A stretch of DNA of 64,000 nt from Azolla caroliniana (taxonomy: Eukaryota; Polypodiophyta), in assembly GCA_043228905.1 (NCBI GenBank), contig JBHGNT010000017.1:992001-1056000 (forward strand). Direction: 5' to 3'. Positions 11,281 to 24,433 of this stretch are shown here, piece after piece; positions within the stretch are counted from its first letter, which is position 1; every line of letters starts with the position of its first letter. The notes beneath the pieces are model-generated. The model had not been told where the DNA came from, ran no database searches, and saw only the letters and a program-made list of their open reading frames with translations. The position numbers and the translations under genes were made by a program.

Positions 11281-14200
11281 ACGTAATATACTCGAATGCA
11301 TTGGCAAACCTTCTTTTATGCGAATGCAAGAGAATGCGTATGTTATGAAAACATTCTTAAGTTTTTTTACACTTTTTACCTTAACTTTCTTGCCTTAAAA
11401 TAAATTTGCCTTATAATAAATAATGAATACAAAAGCATGGTATTTACCATACTTCGAGGGTGTTTACCATAGTCAAATGATTAAAACATTCTCGAATGCG
11501 AATGCACGTATTGTGCGTATGGTTTATACTATGGTTAAGAGTATCAACCTGACCACGCACGTAACGTGACTTCTTAAATTGCATACCTAGAGACCTCGTG
11601 TATTATTCATTCGTTCATTGTGAAGTCTAGAGAACAAATTCAATGACCAAATGGCGGGCCACCTTTTACCTCATTAGCATAACAAACTGTTTCATTGACT
11701 TCCTTTATGTTGTCATTAGTCAAGGTTGTATAGTTCCAATGAAACAATGCAACAAAAAAAAAAATTAATTATAGAGTGGCCAATCTCTTTCACTTGCTTC
11801 GGATCAAAGGTTGGAGTCTAAGATGTGAAGAATTGAGAGGATAAGAATATGCATGAGAAATTCTTGCATGCAATCTTGTGGATCAAAGTAGTAAGAACTA
11901 TTATGGTGAGATCACACGTCTACTTCACCATCATGTTAGTGTCTGAAAGTTAAGTCCTAAGAGACCCTACATGAACAAACATGCAAGGGGAATGGAGAGA
12001 CAAATCAAAAGGGTTGTACTAACTTACATCATGACTCTTCCATAGCTTTGCATGAGCAACTTTTGTGGCTTATAAACATGATATTTTTATCATGAAATAC
12101 TGAAAGTCGGGAATTCCCTTATGATTAGATACTTACTACCATGATATCCAAAAAACCTATTATGGATCAAACTAATGATGAGCAATATAATGATAGATTG
12201 AGGAATTAATGGATTAAGGGTGCTTTTCCACATGAACCTCCCCCCTTGAGCGAAGGACATGAGACAAACATAAAATACCACCCAAGATTACCCTGTGGTT
12301 TACACTGGTAGTTGAATAATGGATCCGAAGAAGACTTAGCCTCATCAAAAAAATCTTGACAAATTCTCAAGATGTTGTAATTGGGGGGGGGGGGGGGGGG
12401 GGATTATCCCTTTTATATAGCCCAACACCCAAGGCTCCCATACAACCATGTGTCATGGATCCTCGTGGGTTTGTCCAAAATCCTACCCTTGCCCTTAACC
12501 CATCAAAAACAATTACAAATTTGGTCCTTAAGGTTATGCTTATAACATAATTGTCGATTTCAAACTCTTATTTCTAAAAGATATTTAGATTATTCTCATA
12601 TATATGTATTTCAAAATTGGTTTGTTCAATGCATAACCTCCTTGTAGCAAGGTGTTAATATGTTGTACACCTTGATGGTTACAAATATATGGTTTTGTGA
12701 AGGTTTTTTGTCTTTTTGAAACAAGTTTCCACAAATGGCCCTATGCAACTCATACCTTAAAGTTTTGCACTTTCAAGGATTACTACCAAGGTCAAAGGGG
12801 TCCTACTCATGATGGGCTAACCAAGGACCGAGGCATTAGTTTCCAATGGCAAAAGACCACACCATACTTCAACACAAAATAACACTTCTCTCTTGACTCC
12901 ATCCATGTAACCATGGGAGCCTTTGAGCCTTTTTAAGTTAAACTTTAAATTAACATGTACGTAGTCATGAACATCGATTAAAATATATATTTTCCTTAAT
13001 TAAGTAAATCATTACTAACAAAGAATCTCAAATAAATAGACAAATACTAAGTAAAAAACATGTATATCTTAAATATTTAGTATGGAAAAACTATGTAAAT
13101 GAACCCGACTCTTTGTGGATGCAAAAGGGGAGGGAATGAGAACCAAAAGGTGGTCCCAAAGTTGGGGCAACCAAAGGCCCTTTTTACATTGGTGTCATCA
13201 CCCTTTTATACAAGTTAGAAATCATAAAGGGTTGATTTCATATTGATCATTAACCATTGCTACCTAATAAAGGGTAGTCCCCCTTGTATGTTCAAGTTTC
13301 TTGTATACATTTGGCCTATGACCAATATTCTAGTTTGGAAATATTAAAAACCATAGGATTGTTAAAACCGAAAAATGTTACATTATGTTGCTTAAGACTT
13401 AAGACATACGAGAGACATAATAAAGCACAATTTCAAGCATGGGTTTACGATTTACTTGGATCTCTTCTCAACTTACTATAAGAATGAATGTGGGACCTTG
13501 GTCCTTCTACATTATCATACATTAAGGAATCGAAATAAACATGGGTATGGATCCAGGTGGGATGTCTCAATAAATGTACAACAAACTTCTTGAGCGAGAT
13601 CTTTTCACGTGTCATTTAAAAATATCTAGAAACAAGAAGTAGCATGTGACTTTGAATATTATACAATTGTCGGCTACTCAGACTAGTAAAACTCTTGAGG
13701 TGAGAGAAGAATTAAAATTTGGGAAAGTGAAATTTAATACATATCCATGTTTCAATCATTCGTACCTTCAAAGTAAAATGGGGAATGGTAAGCAAAAAAA
13801 TGGTTGCATAGTTATTAGCAAATGACAGGTCATGGATGGTTGCAACGAATAAATATGGAAGGATTAATGCATGAAAACAATAAATGAAAAACACGTTGAT
13901 AATGTGTATGCATATATTCAATATTCGATTATTGGATAAGTTAGAAGAATGCTTGGAAAAGTGTTTTTGAGTATGGAAATGAGTTTGGTTATTGTTACAT
14001 GAACAACAATAAACGGGGTAGATTACAATATTATCATATAGGAATTGGAGGAAAAATACACATAAGAATTATAATCCTCTTATGGATTGATTTTGCATCA
14101 TAACGTTGGCGGTATGAATAAAAAAGAGTCATAATTCAAAAGACTTGTTCACAATAGGCAACATGGAAACAAAATTGTGTTTACTTCTTGAATCTTTAAT

Positions 14201-15718
14201 CCCAACCATTTTGTTCATAGAGACACACTTGATATGATTGATTATAGCAAAATTTTGTTCGTATTAAATGGTGATATCCACGATATATGTGATCGTTTGA
14301 GAAATATCAATAAAAGTATTCATGATCGTTTCAAGAATATTAATATATACCCATGGTAAAAATGTCAAGTAGTTTAGACTTTATCATCGAGATCACATTT
14401 CTCAATGCTTGTTTACGCGCACAGAAGAAACAAATACAAATATGAATATGGATGCCATTGTGTACCCGTAATTGAGGTGTTTTCATTTTAAACATGAAAT
14501 TATTGTAAAACTGATTGTTTCTTCATCGATGATTTGAAAACCTAATTGGCAAGTTAAGAAATTTTGAATTCGTAATCCTTGGGAGCCCAAACTTCTAGTA
14601 ATTAGATGAGAAAGCGGTATTAAGTCTAATTGGGGCTTGTGACAGGATTAAAAAAGCTTTTCGTTGGGTGTGTTTGTAGTGCAAAGCTCCAACCAACCAT
14701 TGGCAAATTGGGCCACTACTACTCTAACATGATGGTATGTGATAGAAATAATGTTCCATGAATAAATCTTATTGTTTGCTTTTCATGCATGGAATAATAG
14801 GACACTTTGAGAGAATAGGACTAATTTTAGCAAGAAATGATCATATTTACATTAGACTCTATTCCCTTCTCTCAATAGTTGATGCAATAAACTCAAAATG
14901 GTGAGGGATAAAGAACACCTTAAACAATAGAAAATTAATATGGGCAATAAACCAACAAATAATAAAAAACATGGGAAGTATACCGAGAGATGCTGTTTAT
15001 GTATCCGAATATTGAAAAGTATATGTTTGATTAAAATTCAATTTTCATACATGTATGCTCTCTTAGACTACATATGTAAATGTTCCCAATCACATCAAAA
15101 CACACGATCATGCCCTCTATTTTTATTTATTTAAGGTTACATAATTAGGAAACGAGTCATTGACTCCCACGTTTTAACAATGAATCCTCATTTCGCTAGA
15201 AAGCAAAACTGTTGGCACAATTAATAAAATTAGAAGCAACACGATGAACAAACCAGACTTCGAATAAGGAAGGTAGGTATCTCCTAATTGAGGCAACAAG
15301 AAAAGCATGTATATCTCGATCAAGGTAATTAGAAAGAGGGTATCTTCTACCGGAAGTAACATAAGGAATCACATATCACCCAGTTGAGGTAACAAGGTAA
15401 TCAATGTTTTAAGCATTCGAGTTGAATCACATATCTCCCGGAAACATGTTGCGAGGGGGGCAATCAATAAAGTGTGTGTTTTCGAGGTCATGCATGGTCG
15501 TGACCTAACGGGAGAATCTAACTCCTAGAGAGTGTTGGGCACCACGACAAAAGTAGCCACAGAAAGAGTCGCAAACAGATGTGAGGTTTTTGGACAAGGA
15601 TATGACTACTGCGTGGGCCACCACATAACATAATAGACAAACACACAAAGAAAGGATCAAAACAAATGGGCGGGGGGGGTTTGCAAAGCAGCCTTTAGAT
15701 TGAGAGAAGGGTCAAAAA
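11281..15718. other. AT-rich intergenic DNA, nothing recognised
   Basis: About 4.4 kb between the cullin pseudogene and GAPCp. It contains a 20-nt G homopolymer (12383-12402), clustered phrases such as GAGGTAACAAGG/GAGGCAACAAG around 15250-15400, and only short chance frames. I see no transposase, reverse transcriptase, LTR pair or RNA gene. It is probably eroded repeat DNA. Confidence 0.5.
12383..12402. repeat. G homopolymer of 20 nt
   Basis: An uninterrupted run of G in otherwise AT-rich DNA, preceded by GTAATT and followed by ATTATCCC. Its length is prone to slippage and to sequencing error. Confidence 0.95.
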
Positions 15719-15886
15719 GGATCCGACGGTTGCTTTCGTGCGTTGCACAATAGAGGGACTATTCTGGACCGTCGGATGACTGCAACAGATCGGACGGCAG
15801 TGAGGTCTGCCACCTGTAGAAGGGCACGCATTTTAAGGGTTTATGTCTGATTTCTCGCCCTTTTGTGGGCGGGTTTGTATTTAATA
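15719..15886 (+). promoter_or_regulatory. Putative GAPCp promoter
   Basis: Immediately upstream of the GAPCp start lie three related GC-rich motifs: ATCCGACGGTT (about 15720), its inverted copy GACCGTCGGAT (about 15768) and ATCGGACGG (about 15790). A GTGGGCGGG box lies near 15865 and a TATTTAATA TATA-like element at 15878-15886. Spacing to the ATG at 16016 fits a short pyrimidine-rich leader. Functional assignment is inference. Confidence 0.5.
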
Positions 15887-16015
15887 CCGAACGGAAATCT
15901 CAGTCTTTCCTCACTCACTCGTGTCTCCTTTCTCTCTGCAAACCCTAATTGCTTCTTCATCTCCACCTCTGCGTTCCTCTGCCTTTGTTTCCTTCCTTTG
16001 CCTCTCTGTCTCTCC

Positions 16016-20196
<4,181 letters not shown>

Positions 20197-20337
20197 GAAG
20201 CAACATTCTGTCCGCACTATGGAGGGATGAGAGCTTAGAAATAAACCCTTTTATATTACATGAATTATTTGATGTAGGGGAGTGTCTTGATACAAATAAT
20301 GGAGGATTTCATCAGAGATATAGGCCTCTGGATCTGA

Positions 20338-20343
20338 AATAAA
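20338..20343 (+). terminator. AATAAA polyadenylation signal of GAPCp
   Basis: AATAAA occurs 142 nt after the GAPCp stop codon, in a position typical for a plant near-upstream element. Cleavage is expected 10-30 nt downstream. Confidence 0.5.
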
Positions 20344-20436
20344 GAAGAGGCAGATTTTCCGTACTTAACTGAGTTTGGGGATTTTTTAATTTACAATTTT
20401 GTTCAGAAGATGCAACAGTACACATAATTGCTGGAT

Positions 20437-20795
20437 CTTGAGATTAAATGATTGTTAAAGACATTTAATTTAATATATGCCTTAATCCTCTCTTTCATGT
20501 CAAACATGTATCATACATGCATGTTATATGTGGCTTCGTATTTTAGAAATCTTGAGATTAAATGATTGTTAAAGACATTTAATTTAATATATGCCTTAGT
20601 CCTCTCTTTCATGTCAAACATGTATCATACATGCATGTTATATGTGGCTTCGTATTTTAGAAATTTAGACTTTCCGTTATGTATATTTTCATGGTTATAA
20701 TTTGCGGGTCTTTGTGTCAAACATGCATCATACATGCATGTTATATGTGGCTTCGTATTTTAGAAATTTAGACTTTGCGTTATGTATATTTTCAT
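20437..20795. repeat. 114-bp tandem repeat array 3' of GAPCp
   Basis: The unit beginning CTTGAGATTAAATGATTGTT at 20437 repeats almost exactly at 20551. A partial third copy of its palindrome-rich half (CATACATGCATGTTATATGTGGCTTCGTATTTTAG) follows from about 20720. The trailing segment ATTTAGACTTT(C/G)CGTTATGTATATTTTCATGGT is also duplicated (about 20663 and 20767). Confidence 0.9.
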
Positions 20796-21310
20796 GGTAC
20801 ATAATCATGACTCAAAATTTTCTTCTTTTAAAGTATTGCGAAATGTCTTAATTCACTTACCCTTTGCACATATTATTTGGCCACTAACCTACATTGTCAA
20901 TTTGAGTGGTGCTGTCATGACAACTGATTCTGCTCCTGTGCGACACACCCTTTTTGGTCCATTTGCTTGCGTTGTATTAGGCCATTGTTTCATGCACCTT
21001 GAGCTTGCTCCTCTAAATCTGGTTCTGCCATTGATGTTTGGCATGCAAGCTACAAAATCCTTTTCCTATTAGAAGACCAATCTCAAAATTTCTAAGGTTT
21101 GGCAGAAGACTGAGTTCGTTGGGGTTCGAGATCTCATCCCACAATTTGTACATGGGTAGGGCAAGTGTCGCAGGTGAGCAATAATCTGGTGCTCCTGTTC
21201 TAGATATTTACAGAAATATTTGTATTCAGTTAAAGAACTACCAGTGTAACCCTATATATGCATAATATACTGCAGAAAAAACACTCCAACTCTAATATAC
21301 AAAGTACATC
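20796..21310. other. Intergenic DNA between GAPCp and the repeat-protein gene
   Basis: Holds a 96-codon frame (20782-21072) rich in hydrophobic residues without any recognisable domain. It is probably chance or eroded transposon sequence. Nothing else identified. Confidence 0.4.
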
Positions 21311-21314
21311 TAAT

Positions 21315-21575
21315 ATACATACCCTGCAGAGAACACTAATTAGAGAGTTTCTATTTCTCTACACAGAGAGAACATTCTAATCCTAATTAGAGAACTTCCG
21401 TTTATGTGTATATGTATGCACACATTGAAAACACTGCAAAACCCTAATTAGAGTGCTTCCATTTCTCTATACTGAGAAAACATTCAAACCTTAATTACAG
21501 AGCGTCCATTCTCTACACACAGAAAACATTCAAACCCTAATTAAAGGCTTCCATTTCTCTGTATGCATGCACGCG
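21315..21575. repeat. Degenerate roughly 60-bp tandem repeats with CCCTAATTA cores
   Basis: Four to five imperfect units of the type GAAAACATTCAAACCCTAATTA...GCTTCCATTTCTCTATAC occur in succession, the last followed by an alternating CATGCACGCGCGCATGCG stretch. They lie upstream of the 827-aa protein gene and contain several CCCTAA (telo-box-like) cores. Confidence 0.8.
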
Positions 21576-21821
21576 CGCATGCGTATATTTTCGAATACGA
21601 GAGACTCGAGAGCGAAAAGAAGAATGTGAAAGCCTTGTTATTTGAATAAGACTAAGTGAAATGAAATTTAATTAATAGTTGCCAAATAAAAAAACAAAAA
21701 ATAATCCGAGCACATTTTTAAAAAATCGAGTAATTAATTCGACTATCGATCGTAATGTGGCTTGCTTCAATCGCTGGCGTCGTTTCAGACCTTACTCTGC
21801 AATTTTAGGGTTTCTTGAGAT

Positions 21822-21851
21822 ATGGAAAATGTGGAGGACGAGCCTAAGTAA
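21822..21851 (+). promoter_or_regulatory. Upstream ORF of 9 codons in the leader of the repeat-protein gene
   Basis: ATG at 21822 opens a frame for MENVEDEPK that stops at TAA, followed by TAATAG. The sequence TAG|GTATGT near 21857 and TGCAG near 21925 could bound a roughly 69-bp leader intron. If transcribed, this uORF would be met by ribosomes before the main ATG at 21950. Transcription start is unknown, so this is inference. Confidence 0.4.
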
Positions 21852-21949
21852 TAATAGGTATGTCTTCTTCCTCTCGGTCTCCTTCTGGTTCTGGTTCTTC
21901 CTTCTTCATTATCTACATAATGCAGTATGAGAATACGTAGAGAGGGGCG

Positions 21950-24433
21950 ATGCATAAAGATTACTCAGAATTAGGTTTAGGTTTAGGGTTGCGATTACAT
22001 GATCTCTCTCCTAGACGTGTCTCTTCATCGATGTACGATGAAACCTTTGGTGGTTCCGCTAGCCTGCGTGTGAAGCAAACTTTGTTGTCCAGGCCAAGAG
22101 ATGTGTGTCTAAATTCTGGGACAAGAAGCTTGTCTGCTGGAAGGACAAGCTTCCATGGAACTTCTGCTTCTTTGGTTCAGAACAGATACAGTAGTCCGCC
22201 ACCGAGGATCAAAGATCATGGTAGTAATAATCCACACAGATATAATGGCCCTATGTTTTCTAGACCTAAAGATGGTGCAGACAATATGGATATGATGGAA
22301 TATGCTAATGTGAATGCAGTATTGAGTCGTCTCTCTATTCTTCCAATGGAAATGAAAGGGTTTTTACATGGAACTTCATTGAAAGAGAAGCTGAAAACTA
22401 TAAGGAAGACCTTGGATGATGACAAAGTTTCTTCTACTTCAGAGTTAGATGCTTGGAGAGAGAAATGGAAGAGAGAGAGTATTCATAGAAGGCTTCATCC
22501 TGACCGTAGAGAGTTCAGGTCTTGTAACTCTTCTGATCCAAAAGTATGCTCATTAAGGCAACTAAACACGAAAAATTTGCCTTCTTCGATGAGATGGCTC
22601 AACCATCAAGAGCAAACTCCAGATCAATGTAGAGATCAAACTCGATTACACCCTCGAGAACACATTCAATTGCAAAGTCGAGATCGTATTCAATTGCAAA
22701 GTCGAGATCAAATTCAACTGAAAAGTCAAGATCAAACTCGACTAGAAATTCGAGATCAAAATCGAGACCAAACTCGATTACATACTCGATTGCAAAATCG
22801 AGACCAACCTCAGTTGTATACTCAAGATCAAAGTCGAGATAAAATTCCCTTGCAAAGTCGAGATGAAGCCCAAGATCAAACTGGAAAGCAATTTCGAGAG
22901 TCAATTCGAGAACAATTTCAAGATCAAACTGGAGATCGAATTCGAGAACAAACTGCTAATGAGCGGAAAATTGAGTGCTTGCCTTATTCAGATCAGAGTA
23001 GAGAACAAACTAGGGATAAATTTCGCTGTCAAATTGGAGATCTTGGGGACAAGACTGAAAGCTTGCCTTACTCAGACTCAGGTCAGAATAAAGATCAATC
23101 TCGAGATCAAACTGGGGAGCAGATTGATTATGGGCAGAAGATTGAATGCTTGCCTTACTCAGATCAAACCCAAGAACAAGTTCGAGAAAAAACTGGTTGT
23201 GGACAGCAGATTGAATGCTTGCTTTACTCAGATTCAGATCAGCATGAAAACCAATTTCAAGATCAAACAATAGAGCAAATACAAGAGCAAACTCGAGATC
23301 AAACCCAGCATGGAAGTCGAGACCAAAGCAGTTTTGGGCAGAAGGTTGAATGCTTGCGTTATTCAGGTTCAGATCAGACTAGAAGTCAAATTCGGATGCA
23401 AACATATTCTGGGCAGAAGATTGAATGCCTACATTATTCAGATTCAGGTCAGAGTAGAAATCGAAATCGAAATCCATTTCAACAAAAAATTCAAGATCAA
23501 TTTCAAGAGGAAATTAAAGAGAAATTTCGAGAGCAAGCCCAAGATCAAACTCAAATGCAAACTGGTTTTGGGCAGAAGATTGAGTGCTTATCTTATTCAG
23601 ATCAGAGTAGAAGACAAAGTGCAGAGCAATTTCAAAGGCAAACCCAAGATCAATTTCGATTGCAAACTGGTTCTTGGCAGAAGATTGAATGCTTGCCTTA
23701 TTCAGACCAGAGGAGAAGGCAAAGTGAAGAGAAATGTCAAGAGCACACTCGACGTCTAAATGGAGAGCAGTTTCGAGAGCAAACTGGTTTCAGCCAGAAG
23801 TTTCAATCCATTCATGATTCAGATTCAGATCAGAGTAATGCTAAGAACCATTTGTACTTGCGAAGGATCATTGATGGATCTCGCAAAGAATTTGCTGTCC
23901 GAACCTTCGAGAAGTTTGTGCATTCGAGGTTAACTCATTACATGCTAATGTATATAACAGCTTGTGCAAAGGGTCTAATGGGGGATGAGAAGACTAAGTT
24001 TCTTAGTCTTTTCAAAGCAGAAGGTGCATTCAAACACAAGCCATTGAATGAAGGAACCTATTGTGAGTTGCTAAGGTTTGTTGATAATGGCTCAAATCCC
24101 TCCAAGGATGTTGTGAAAGCCTTGGATGTAGCTGAAACAAGCTTACAAGAGGAAGGAATTAGAGGGGGATATGATTTGAAAGCCATTGGTGATATTAGAA
24201 CACAAATGAGGGCATTTATTTCACTTGGAAGATCAATGTCTTCTTTTATAACTTGTCCTCCTATCAGTGAAGGTTATCGTGACGAGTGTCTCTTTACAGT
24301 TGAATTACTTCAGGATCTTGTCAGATCGGCTGATCAAGCAAAGTTAGGAGCATTACAAGGCCTCCACAAGCTCATAAAACTTGGTTGTTTTTTAGCATTG
24401 AAAGGTATGGATTGCTCCTCCTCCTCGGACTGA
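21950..24433 (+). CDS. Uncharacterised 827-aa protein with Arg-Asp-Gln-rich repeats
   Basis: Single uninterrupted exon; the family is not recognised. Residues 1-220 are Ser/Arg-rich with a predicted helical part (LSRLSILPMEMKGFL ... LKEKLKTIRKTL). Residues about 222-625 are low-complexity repeats of the pattern R-D-Q-T/I-R/Q, extremely rich in Gln, Arg, Asp and Glu. Inside them a longer unit ending GQKIECLPYSDSDQ recurs nine times with variation (ECLPYSD, ESLPYSD, ECLLYSD, ECLRYSG, ECLHYSD, ECLSYSD and so on). Residues about 635-827 are a non-repetitive, mostly helical domain with conserved-looking Cys and aromatic residues (EFAVRTFEKFVHSRLTHYM; PPISEGYRDECLF; LHKLIKLGCFLALKG). The start is the first ATG of the frame. 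No signal peptide or membrane span. Function unknown; a coiled or disordered scaffold is a guess. Confidence 0.8.
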   Translation: MHKDYSELGLGLGLRLHDLSPRRVSSSMYDETFGGSASLRVKQTLLSRPRDVCLNSGTRSLSAGRTSFHGTSASLVQNRYSSPPPRIKDHGSNNPHRYNGPMFSRPKDGADNMDMMEYANVNAVLSRLSILPMEMKGFLHGTSLKEKLKTIRKTLDDDKVSSTSELDAWREKWKRESIHRRLHPDRREFRSCNSSDPKVCSLRQLNTKNLPSSMRWLNHQEQTPDQCRDQTRLHPREHIQLQSRDRIQLQSRDQIQLKSQDQTRLEIRDQNRDQTRLHTRLQNRDQPQLYTQDQSRDKIPLQSRDEAQDQTGKQFRESIREQFQDQTGDRIREQTANERKIECLPYSDQSREQTRDKFRCQIGDLGDKTESLPYSDSGQNKDQSRDQTGEQIDYGQKIECLPYSDQTQEQVREKTGCGQQIECLLYSDSDQHENQFQDQTIEQIQEQTRDQTQHGSRDQSSFGQKVECLRYSGSDQTRSQIRMQTYSGQKIECLHYSDSGQSRNRNRNPFQQKIQDQFQEEIKEKFREQAQDQTQMQTGFGQKIECLSYSDQSRRQSAEQFQRQTQDQFRLQTGSWQKIECLPYSDQRRRQSEEKCQEHTRRLNGEQFREQTGFSQKFQSIHDSDSDQSNAKNHLYLRRIIDGSRKEFAVRTFEKFVHSRLTHYMLMYITACAKGLMGDEKTKFLSLFKAEGAFKHKPLNEGTYCELLRFVDNGSNPSKDVVKALDVAETSLQEEGIRGGYDLKAIGDIRTQMRAFISLGRSMSSFITCPPISEGYRDECLFTVELLQDLVRSADQAKLGALQGLHKLIKLGCFLALKGMDCSSSSD
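22610..23830 (+). repeat. In-frame coding minisatellite (CGAGATCAA-type units)
   Basis: Hundreds of bases built from variants of CGAGATCAAACT/CAATTGCAAAGT (Arg-Asp-Gln-Thr/Gln-Leu-Gln-Ser). They grade at about 22960-23830 into nine larger units carrying GGGCAGAAGATTGAATGCTT. Unit length differs from copy to copy, always in multiples of three, so frame has been kept. The same periodicity leaves long antisense and shifted frames that are not genes. Confidence 0.9.

Noticed and set aside
20782-21072. 96-codon plus-strand frame after GAPCp
   Set aside because: Hydrophobic without a known motif, begins inside a tandem repeat, no promoter or splice support.
22599-23759. Long antisense and shifted frames (for example FDLDFAIEF-type repeats on the minus strand)
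   Set aside because: They are by-products of the coding minisatellite whose unit length is a multiple of three; the plus-strand frame alone extends into non-repetitive protein at both ends.
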